Shown here: piece by piece, positions 55,403 to 62,458 of the stretch
How the letters are laid out: each line of letters begins with the position of its first letter
Numbering within the stretch: position 1 is the stretch's first letter
DNA from: Ignavibacteria bacterium
Lineage (GTDB): Bacteria > Bacteroidota > Ignavibacteria > Kapaibacteriales > UBA961
Direction of reading: 5' to 3'
Assembly (NCBI GenBank): GCA_947491315.1
Contig: CANLII010000012.1
Location: 1-62,458, forward strand
Length of the DNA: 62,458 nt
Notes under the pieces: generated by a model
The model's input: the letters and a program-made list of their open reading frames with translations, nothing else
Told to the model about the DNA's origin: nothing
Databases searched by the model: none
Position numbers and translations under genes: made by a program

Positions 55403-55549
55403 TGAGGTCATACTCCGTAGTCATTACTTAATAAGTACGGACTTTTTTAAAGTTTATTTCTCAAAAACATCAAAATTGCACGAATAATCAAGCATTACAA
55501 TCAAATCTGGAATTTTCGATTCATGTGGGGGGGGGTCTGAAGGGAAATA

Positions 55550-58500
55550 TTAGCGCATAATGAGTATCGGTAGAACTTCAGCATCGATAATTAATGAATA
55601 AAATCCTTGAGGTAAATGTTCAACTGAAATTGTATGCTGATATGATTCTGCCCATTCTTGATATACTCGTATTCCAAGCATATTGAAGATGGAAATTTGA
55701 GGATTTTGATATGGATGAAGGATGCGCAATTCCTTGTCTATCGGATGACCAAGAATGATGGATGCTTGCCTTTCTTCTTTTGGCAATGCAGTTACTCTGA
55801 TGAAAGAGAATGGATCTGAAATGCTTGAACAATCCTCCAGATTCCATACACGCACGCGGTAAAGACCGGTTGTATCAGGTTTGAACCATTGCGAGCGAGC
55901 ATTCTGAATTTCTCCATTATCAGCATACCACTGATATGCCATAGCGCTTGAAGCAATGAGTGAATCTCCATTTACAGTGATCGTCGGCTTCACGGGAGGG
56001 GCATTGAATCGTATCATTGCAGTATCCGATCGTGAAATACAACCATTTCGATCTTCAATATCAGCCCAGAATATTCCGGAACGAGTCAATGTTTTTTTAC
56101 CCTTGCTTCCATCAGGCCATGTATATTCACGCATATCACCTCCAATCGAAAGCAACACCGTATCCCCTTCGCATGATTCTTTACTTCCTTCAATTGTAAT
56201 CTTCCCATCAAATGGCGGAAAAACTCGCACTGAATCACGCTGAATGAATATACAATTTCCTTGCTTTCTCTCAAGCTGAATCATCCCTGATTTCTGCATG
56301 CGAATCTTCACAGAATCTGCTGTATTGATTCCAATGATTTCACCACCGATTATAGACCATGCTTGCGTAAAATTCGGAGCAGGGTCGGCATATAAAGTAA
56401 TGATGTCATTCGCGCAATATTCTCCCAAACCTATTATCTTCATTTTCGGTGCATCAATCATGCGAATGATCATGGTGTCTGATATCATTGCGCATCCATT
56501 TGCATTTTTACCTTCCACAAATACGGTATCAGCCTTGCGAATGGTGATTGTTCTCTTATTCGAACCATCTTTCCAACGATATGTTGCAATATCTCCCATC
56601 GCTTCTAGTACAATACTGTCTCCGGGACATAGAACGGTATTTCCTTTCACAATGCGAAGTGCTGGCTTTATGGGAAGTATTGCAGTGATTTGTATGGTGT
56701 CTTTCTTGGTGCAACCCGCGCCATCAGTGACTTGCAGGATATAATTGCGTGTTTGCGGATTGGTGATGATTGGATTCGCAATTGTTGTGGAAGAAAGTCC
56801 AAGGGCGGGTGACCACTGATATTGATAGGGAGGGAAGCCTCCACTTACTGTTGGTTTGCCTCCGATCGTATCTTGAATATTCATGCAAAGCACTTTGTCG
56901 TTTCCGGCATTCACCGTTAATTCAGGATGCATGGCAATATTAACTGTATCTTGTTTCACGCATCCTTGAGCATCAGTTACGGTAACCACATAGATTTGAT
57001 TCTGCCTGATCACAAATGTTGGATTGGCAATCACCGAAGAACTGAGTCCGACAGTCGGCGACCAAGCATATGTATATGGCATCGTACCACCAACTGCTGT
57101 TGCATTTCCACCCAATGTAATCACGGCACCCGCACATTCAGTTCGATCGGCACCTGCACTGACTATTATTACGGGATTCGGATTTACGGTGTCTCGAACA
57201 ATTATGCTGCATCCTCTTTGATCGGTGATTGTAAGTGCATAGATTCTTTGATTCGTGAAGTCAATCGGCAATGTTGGATTGAGAGTGAATGCATTGCTGA
57301 GACCGGTTGAGGGAGACCATGAATATGTGTATGGAGGTAAGCCACCTGTAGGTGCAATCGGAGGACCCAATACTTGTTGTAAGCCTTGACATGCAGTGAA
57401 TGCTCCGCGGCCAATGGCTAGCGGACTTTGATTCACCGTAATCATATTTGTCATTGTCGCACTATTCGTTCCACTTCCACTTGACACGGTCAATTTCACG
57501 GAATATGTTCCCGGAATGGAATATATATGCAGTGGATTTTGTGTGGTATAATCAGTCGTTCCATTATTGTCGATATCCCATGCATAAGTCGTGGGATTAT
57601 TCTCACTCAAATCAGTGAATTGCACTTGCAGCGGCGAACAACCCACTGTGGGTATTGCTGAGAATGCTGCAATCGGCGGAGCAAACAGTTGACAATTGTT
57701 CGTGTTCAGTGCAACCATTTCATCAGGACCACATGGTTTTGTGGCTGTTGAAAAAGTAACCACATCACTTCCACCAGCAATATCTGAAACAGGATTCAAT
57801 GTGCGTTTATCGGTATTGGGTCCTAATGCATAATGCATCACATAGTTTGCATTGATCACATGTCCGAGTTGATGCGCATGACCCAATTCATGTACAACAA
57901 CTGTTTCGAAATCATATCGATTTCCCGTTGTTGGTCCCGGTCCAAAATTCCAACCAACTCCGGGAGCTGGCGAAAAGATCATGTCAAATTCATCATTAAA
58001 GTATTGATTGGCAGCACATGCGGCATACCAATTATAGGTCACTCCCAAAGCTCCTGCGGGCAAACTCGCATTGAATGAAATGACATTAATTCCATCTTTC
58101 GCGGATTGATCGATGCTTGTGGTATTTCCACTTATGGCAAAATTCACAAATGAATTGCAACGCCAACTTTGCAATGCTCTTTTGGCGGCATCGGTGGGAT
58201 TGGTTCCAAAGGAAGAATTAAACACGAATGTATGTCCGCCATTGCCATTTTGACCATTCAGCCAAATACGATTAAGTGAAGTATTGAGCAGTGAATAGTC
58301 GATCGTGAGTGTCTGACCCGAAACAGCGGTTGAATTATCGGCTGCTGTCACACGAATCTGTCCCGTACCTGCCAAAGTAGGAATGCGAACTTGTATCTCA
58401 GCATCAGACCATGACACATATTGTGATGATGCAGGCAATGTCCAAGTTGCTCCTCCATCATTTCCATTTTTGAATTCTACTTTTGCATTGCCTGTTCTGC

Positions 58501-59110
58501 TGGCACCAAAACCGGAACCTGAGATTGTGAGTATTGAACCTCTGCCCGCATTTGATGTAGTCGGTGAGATGGAGGTTATGCTCGCGGCCAATGTCTTTTC
58601 AGATTTCTCATTTTTTTGAATAATTGGTATATGTCGATAGGGTATTCCTGTGAGTGCAACGATGCGCTCAATCGCATCAAGCATATTCGGATAGATCCGA
58701 AATGGCTCATGCGCTTTGCCATCTTCCTGCAATGCAATCATGCTTTGAGGTCCGGCAAAAGGCACATACAATGCACCCAATTTCTTCAGAAAGAATATCC
58801 CTCTTGAGCCGATGGTTGGAGTGAGAGAAGGTTGTACGATCAAGGCTCTGTCCTTCAATACACCGCCTTCGGTGAGCAATTGAATTGTCTCGAATTCTGC
58901 GCCTTTCAATGTACCCAAGACTCGCAATTGATAGGCCGTATAAATCATGTTTTTTTCAGCAAATGCAGAGTCGCTTACTATCTCTCCTTCAATGATCAAA
59001 TCTGATGTTTGCACTCTGTCCGACAATGAAACCGGATAGAGCAAACAATGATCTGAAGCCAAAAGATCGGTTGCCAGAAGTAATAGCATGAATAGGTAGC
59101 GTATCATCAT
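55550..59110 (-). CDS. Multidomain T9SS metalloprotease (IPT/TIG, zincin, PKD and SprB-like repeats)
   Basis: 1186 residues from ATG 59110, with signal peptide about 1-19. In order: an N-terminal domain of unknown type (20-165); an IPT/TIG domain (about 175-265, SPTTSNAGRGSILTISGSGFG); a matrixin-like zinc protease with VVHELGHAHQLGHV (near 410, HExxHxxxxxH) and the Met-turn candidate NYVMHY; a PKD domain (about 485-560, PLQVQFTDLSENNPTTYAWDI, GTYSVKLTV); three SprB-like repeats (GGLPPYTYSWSP, GGTMPYTYAWSP, GGFPPYQYQWSP; about 575-800); further beta domains; and a T9SS sorting domain (last ~70, HPYQNPQISIFNMLGI ... QGFYSLII). A secreted surface protease, substrate unknown. Confidence 0.88.
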   Translation of the reverse strand: MMIRYLFMLLLLATDLLASDHCLLYPVSLSDRVQTSDLIIEGEIVSDSAFAEKNMIYTAYQLRVLGTLKGAEFETIQLLTEGGVLKDRALIVQPSLTPTIGSRGIFFLKKLGALYVPFAGPQSMIALQEDGKAHEPFRIYPNMLDAIERIVALTGIPYRHIPIIQKNEKSEKTLAASITSISPTTSNAGRGSILTISGSGFGASRTGNAKVEFKNGNDGGATWTLPASSQYVSWSDAEIQVRIPTLAGTGQIRVTAADNSTAVSGQTLTIDYSLLNTSLNRIWLNGQNGNGGHTFVFNSSFGTNPTDAAKRALQSWRCNSFVNFAISGNTTSIDQSAKDGINVISFNASLPAGALGVTYNWYAACAANQYFNDEFDMIFSPAPGVGWNFGPGPTTGNRYDFETVVVHELGHAHQLGHVINANYVMHYALGPNTDKRTLNPVSDIAGGSDVVTFSTATKPCGPDEMVALNTNNCQLFAPPIAAFSAIPTVGCSPLQVQFTDLSENNPTTYAWDIDNNGTTDYTTQNPLHIYSIPGTYSVKLTVSSGSGTNSATMTNMITVNQSPLAIGRGAFTACQGLQQVLGPPIAPTGGLPPYTYSWSPSTGLSNAFTLNPTLPIDFTNQRIYALTITDQRGCSIIVRDTVNPNPVIIVSAGADRTECAGAVITLGGNATAVGGTMPYTYAWSPTVGLSSSVIANPTFVIRQNQIYVVTVTDAQGCVKQDTVNIAMHPELTVNAGNDKVLCMNIQDTIGGKPTVSGGFPPYQYQWSPALGLSSTTIANPIITNPQTRNYILQVTDGAGCTKKDTIQITAILPIKPALRIVKGNTVLCPGDSIVLEAMGDIATYRWKDGSNKRTITIRKADTVFVEGKNANGCAMISDTMIIRMIDAPKMKIIGLGEYCANDIITLYADPAPNFTQAWSIIGGEIIGINTADSVKIRMQKSGMIQLERKQGNCIFIQRDSVRVFPPFDGKITIEGSKESCEGDTVLLSIGGDMREYTWPDGSKGKKTLTRSGIFWADIEDRNGCISRSDTAMIRFNAPPVKPTITVNGDSLIASSAMAYQWYADNGEIQNARSQWFKPDTTGLYRVRVWNLEDCSSISDPFSFIRVTALPKEERQASIILGHPIDKELRILHPYQNPQISIFNMLGIRVYQEWAESYQHTISVEHLPQGFYSLIIDAEVLPILIMR

Positions 59111-59149
59111 GAGCAAACATAGTAAAAGATATTATTGAATCCATGCATC

Positions 59150-59183
59150 TTGATTAGCAAAGCAAAAAACATCCGTATCTTTG
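59150..59183 (+). promoter_or_regulatory. Promoter of the Popeye-like gene
   Basis: TTG (59150-59152), 23 bases, then TATCTTTG (59176-59183). Transcription would start near 59190, which favours ATG 59213 over the upstream TTG at 59135. Confidence 0.45.
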
Positions 59184-59212
59184 TCCATCGAAGTTTATAC
59201 GATACAGATCTC

Positions 59213-59881
59213 ATGCAAACACAATTCTCATTGACCGAGTTCTTCCTCACTAGCATCTTTAATCTCTTCTATTTGGCGGGTTTTATCGTCAAAGATATCC
59301 TCTGGCTTCGGGTACTCATCATCATCGGATTCAATATCGAATTGATGTATCATTTCAGGGACTTACATGCTCCCGAATGGGCGGAAATCGTATGGTGTGG
59401 GTTTTATATCCTCGTCAATGGTTATCAATTCACAATGCTCTATCGCGAAAGAAGAAATCTGAAATTTACTGATGAAGAATTGGCATTGCATGCAAAAGTA
59501 TTCAAAGACATGCCGAAAAGTGCTTTTCGAAAACTATTGAATATCGCGGGTCAAGAGGATTTACCAACAGATTTCGTGATGGTGCATCAGAATACTACGA
59601 TCGACAAATTAGCATTGATTTCTGATGGACTTGCCAAAATAGAAGTGGATGATGCAATTGTAAGTTATGTGAGGAATGGACAATTCGTGGGAGAAATGAG
59701 TTTTCTTTCGGGTAGTCTCACAACAGCAACTGTCACCACGATAGATGAAACGCGATGTCTGCTTTGGGATAAAGAGCAATTGAAGGAATTGATGAAAAAG
59801 GACAGTGAGGTGGAAACCTCTTTGAGCATGGTATTCAATAGCGATTTACTATCAAAACTATTGGGTGGAAAAGGAATTTAA
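59213..59881 (+). CDS. Popeye-like membrane protein with cyclic-nucleotide-binding domain
   Basis: 222 residues from ATG 59213 (chosen because the promoter lies between it and the in-frame TTG at 59135). Three hydrophobic segments (about 8-24, 30-45, 58-76) with FNLFYLAGFIVKDILWLR and a HFRDLHAPEWAEIVWCGFYILVNGYQ stretch resemble Popeye-domain proteins. The C-terminal half is a cNMP-binding beta-roll with GQFVGEMSFLSGSLTTATVTT, close to the phosphate-binding cassette. It probably senses cAMP at the membrane; an adenylate cyclase is encoded at 19630-21861 in this window. It overlaps the MBL gene 3' end by 4 bases. Confidence 0.8.
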   Translation: MQTQFSLTEFFLTSIFNLFYLAGFIVKDILWLRVLIIIGFNIELMYHFRDLHAPEWAEIVWCGFYILVNGYQFTMLYRERRNLKFTDEELALHAKVFKDMPKSAFRKLLNIAGQEDLPTDFVMVHQNTTIDKLALISDGLAKIEVDDAIVSYVRNGQFVGEMSFLSGSLTTATVTTIDETRCLLWDKEQLKELMKKDSEVETSLSMVFNSDLLSKLLGGKGI

Positions 59882-60726
59882 TCGAATATATAACGCATTC
59901 CTTTTTGGGCATACCCATAGAATTCACTCACATCATAATTGGCATGTGCATCCCCATAATGTACGAGAAACATCTTCTCTTTGATTTGGGCAGGCAGAGT
60001 GCGTAAATCTTCAAGTGATGCATGTACGGGATTGGGAAAGAATGAAGCATCATGAAACATATAATCAGAACGATCCGCATATATGTCCAATAATTCTCTA
60101 TCGAATTTTGTATCGCCAGAAAAGAAAATACGACCATCTATATGCAATCCATGCGTGATGAATGCACTCGATGCGCTGGATGCTTGCTCGGGCACATGAT
60201 TCGTGCCGAAGAGTTCAATATGAATGCCCTGCCATTCAATGTCCAAATGCAATCGCGGTTCGCGTTCAATCCACTGAGGTCTGATCAATTCAAAGAAATC
60301 CGACATTGCAAGTGGCTTCCCTTCTGCTGAATATTCATTCTGTTCCATACCACCACGCAATGAATAATTCCAGAGAATTTCTTCATATTCTTCGGAAATG
60401 ATCATTGACAATTTCTTCTTGCCGAATTGCGGTATTGCCACATAGCGATTCCACAAAGCAAGTGATTCAATGCCACCGATATGATCGCAATGGCTATGCG
60501 TTGGGAGTATTGCATCAATATCGGTTAATGTCAAACCGGTTGAAGCGGGCAGAGAAAACGGACCCGTTGTTCCAAAATCCACAAGAAGATGAGCATCTCC
60601 TTTGATGATCAGGAAATTGGTATTAAATAGCGTCTGAGAAAATGCTCCGCCAACTCCGAGAAAGACAATTTCCAATTCTCCGGAATTGCTGAGACGCAAT
60701 GGTTTATCTACGGGAATAACCTTCAA
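59878..60726 (-). CDS. MBL-fold metallohydrolase (RNase Z/phosphodiesterase-like)
   Basis: 282 residues from a TTG at 60726; no ATG suits the fold's first strand. The metal-binding motif is LPTHSHCDHIGG (about 74-85), with later His in GTNHVPE, FSGDTKFD and LVHYGDAH. No signal peptide. The layout resembles the RNase Z/PhnP branch of the metallo-beta-lactamase superfamily, which cleaves phosphodiester bonds; with no phn cluster here the substrate stays open. It is convergent with the Popeye-like gene, overlapping by 4 bases. Confidence 0.82.
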   Translation of the reverse strand: MKVIPVDKPLRLSNSGELEIVFLGVGGAFSQTLFNTNFLIIKGDAHLLVDFGTTGPFSLPASTGLTLTDIDAILPTHSHCDHIGGIESLALWNRYVAIPQFGKKKLSMIISEEYEEILWNYSLRGGMEQNEYSAEGKPLAMSDFFELIRPQWIEREPRLHLDIEWQGIHIELFGTNHVPEQASSASSAFITHGLHIDGRIFFSGDTKFDRELLDIYADRSDYMFHDASFFPNPVHASLEDLRTLPAQIKEKMFLVHYGDAHANYDVSEFYGYAQKGMRYIFD

Positions 60727-60827
60727 GCTTCTGCTTCCTTGCTAAATTACACTGTAAATTGCGGAAAAAAATCCATGACACAATACATAAAAAGGAAAAA
60801 CCATGCCAATGATTGAAGAATATGTAC

Positions 60828-62458
60828 TTATTTCCTGATCACCATGCATTTTGCAATGCCTGATTGATCTTGATTTCCGGATTGCGCCACAATGAGATAG
60901 ACTCCGGAGCCAACCAATTCTCCTTGATCATTTTTTCCATCCCAAATGATGCGACCACTTTGCGTAGTAATGGTGCGAAGAGGCATGCCGGAAGGAGTGA
61001 CGATGGATATTCCGCTTTGCTCGCCAAGACCTTCTATCGTGACATGTGAATGAATTCCCGGAATGAATGGCTGAGGGAAACATCTGATATTGGAATAATC
61101 CACTGTTGGTGTGATGATGGTTGTGATACCACGATATAGACCTTCATCAGTACCCACATAGACCAAACCTTGTTGTTTGTCAATTGCGATAGTCTTAATT
61201 GCAGTGCTTTGAAAGATGGTATTGCGTGCGGTGAATGTTGAAAGAATTTCCGATCCATCATCACTCAAAACAAAGAGTCCATTATCGGTTGCAATCCATT
61301 TATTATTCACGGCATCAATGCCGATATCATTGACGACTTGTCCTTTGAGTCCTGCAATGGCAATGATAGTAGGCTGTCTGCCGGACAAAATACTTCCCGG
61401 TGAAAACATCACATGTAAACCGGTGCCTGTGCCAAACCACATGAAACCTGATGCATCTTTGCGAATGACGCGAATATCGGATAGCGCAGTGAGAGGACCG
61501 CGAATATCATCCGATTCATCATTTGGCGTATTTTTTTGATTGAAATAGTAACTATTTCCATCGCCTGTATTCGAAGTTGGCGCGCCGAGCCAAACAGTTT
61601 TATTATTGTCAATTTCAGCAATGGTGAATTTCTTTCCGGAGATGCTTCCTTGATATGGACTATATGATCCATCGGGATTTTTCTTCACGATCAATGCTCC
61701 ATCATTGCCTGTGGTGAGGCGTGGAATCCACACCGATCCATCTCTTTCTTCGGTTACTTTTCCGGATACGGTATAATCTCCGGCATTGATTGCCAAATTC
61801 TTTCGAGCATCATCATCCATCTGCGTGAATTTGACTTCATTGCTTTCAGCCGAACCAATAGCAAAGCCATTTCCGAAGCTTCCGATCCACATTGTACCAT
61901 TGCTCATGGCTTGCAATGCATTGAATCGAGTATTGCCGAGTGCTTTGGCTCCAAAAACTTCTGCTCTATTGAAATTCTTCCAATTATCTCCGTTGAGGAC
62001 TCCCACATATCCTTCATCCATATTCACCCAAAGATTGGAGGCATTGTCCACCGCAAGAGCCCCATATTTACTACCAGCCGGAGTATTTGGAAGAATTGCA
62101 CTATAATTCCCATTGCTGAGATAACCGATTCCTCCTGTATTCTGCATCACTGCAATGGAGCCATTTTCCAAATGATGAAATCCATTATTGGTGATTGTAG
62201 GCAAGCCGGGTAGAATTGTATTTGAGGGAAATTGGAAGATCCCATTTGGATTGCTGTAACATATGATTCCATTATGCACAGAGATATCATTCAATTGAGA
62301 TTTGAATCCTATATCAAGTGTATCAATTGCGCCTGAACGGATTCTTTTCAGTGCATCAAATTCAGCATACAAGATTGCATCACCATCAGTATTCATGGCA
62401 TAGATAGTTTCAGTATTGAGTACTTTCCATGAAGTAACTTCTTGCAATGTTGCATTGA
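60828..62458 (-). CDS. Propeller-type T9SS protein, PorZ-like (5' end outside window)
   Basis: At least 543 residues. The frame is open to the right edge of the window, so the N-terminus is missing. Repeated two-component-regulator-propeller blades are seen: NLWVNMDEGYVGVLNGDNW, GTMWIGSFGNGF, SGFMWFGTGTGLHVM, NKWIATDNGLFVLSDDGSEIL and GLVYVGTDEGLYRGI. A C-terminal beta domain with IIWDGKNDQGELVGSGVYLIVA (FlgD-like/T9SS type) ends it. This combination matches PorZ, the surface component of the T9SS attachment complex that presents A-LPS to the sortase, but other propeller proteins share the layout. Confidence 0.7.
   Translation of the reverse strand, partial: NATLQEVTSWKVLNTETIYAMNTDGDAILYAEFDALKRIRSGAIDTLDIGFKSQLNDISVHNGIICYSNPNGIFQFPSNTILPGLPTITNNGFHHLENGSIAVMQNTGGIGYLSNGNYSAILPNTPAGSKYGALAVDNASNLWVNMDEGYVGVLNGDNWKNFNRAEVFGAKALGNTRFNALQAMSNGTMWIGSFGNGFAIGSAESNEVKFTQMDDDARKNLAINAGDYTVSGKVTEERDGSVWIPRLTTGNDGALIVKKNPDGSYSPYQGSISGKKFTIAEIDNNKTVWLGAPTSNTGDGNSYYFNQKNTPNDESDDIRGPLTALSDIRVIRKDASGFMWFGTGTGLHVMFSPGSILSGRQPTIIAIAGLKGQVVNDIGIDAVNNKWIATDNGLFVLSDDGSEILSTFTARNTIFQSTAIKTIAIDKQQGLVYVGTDEGLYRGITTIITPTVDYSNIRCFPQPFIPGIHSHVTIEGLGEQSGISIVTPSGMPLRTITTQSGRIIWDGKNDQGELVGSGVYLIVAQSGNQDQSGIAKCMVIRK

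Overview
The window looks like a chromosome segment from a moderately AT-rich member of the Bacteroidota/Chlorobi group, most like the Kapabacteria-Ignavibacteria-Chlorobi side. This is inferred from protein content, not from a marker gene. The reasons are: eight large secreted proteins ending in a type IX secretion system (T9SS) sorting domain, a CarboxypepD-plug TonB receptor, DUF3078, DUF721, GEVED and YARHG domains, FG-GAP/UnbV proteins, weak ribosome binding sites, and several promoters of the Bacteroidota form (TTG or TTTG about 20 bases before TAnnTTTG). There is no rRNA, tRNA, CRISPR array, transposase or prophage.

Layout. 1-4 kb: a PD40 propeller protein, a TrmN6-like tRNA methyltransferase and an alpha/beta hydrolase. 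4-8 kb: an Omp28-like T9SS protein, then arsC and acr3 (arsenate reduction and arsenite efflux) with no arsR. 8-18 kb: a TonB-dependent receptor and, 33 bases downstream, a 2315-residue surface protein made of four tandem ~550-residue modules. 18-19 kb: an M42 aminopeptidase. 19-24.5 kb: an M43 metalloprotease, a Rieske lipoprotein, a TPR-adenylate cyclase and a second Rieske-like lipoprotein whose histidine ligands are gone. 24.5-27 kb: a DNA-damage cluster (alkB, umuD, umuC). 27-32 kb: a TPR protein, an HMA-CDF metal transporter divergent from a MarR regulator with a clear inverted repeat between them, a deoxyhypusine-synthase-like protein, DUF3078 and DUF721.

32-48 kb is mostly envelope and secreted proteins: GEVED/beta-helix/Ig T9SS protein, FG-GAP/UnbV protein with a small lipoprotein, POTRA-barrel outer membrane protein, IgGFc-binding T9SS protein, YARHG lipoprotein, M15 peptidase. 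A DsbA-family pseudogene and a DUF4149 membrane protein follow. 48-52 kb holds the TCA-cycle genes acn and sucC. 52-62.5 kb: an orphan PhnD-like binding protein, a cobalamin-riboswitch operon (DUF6580 membrane protein plus a T9SS surface protein), a LuxR-type regulator, a large T9SS metalloprotease, a Popeye-like cyclic-nucleotide-binding membrane protein, an MBL-fold hydrolase, and a 5'-truncated PorZ-like propeller protein running off the right edge.

Most striking are: (i) the compact cobalamin riboswitch with its own promoter driving a membrane protein plus a T9SS surface protein, a candidate vitamin B12 capture system; (ii) the Rieske / cyclase / His-less Rieske module; (iii) a family of intergenic hairpin repeats with an invariant GCCCC/GGGGC stem and changing loops at four sites; (iv) a DsbA-like gene stopped by TAG exactly at the Trp of its CGWC active site; (v) the four-module receptor-linked surface protein.
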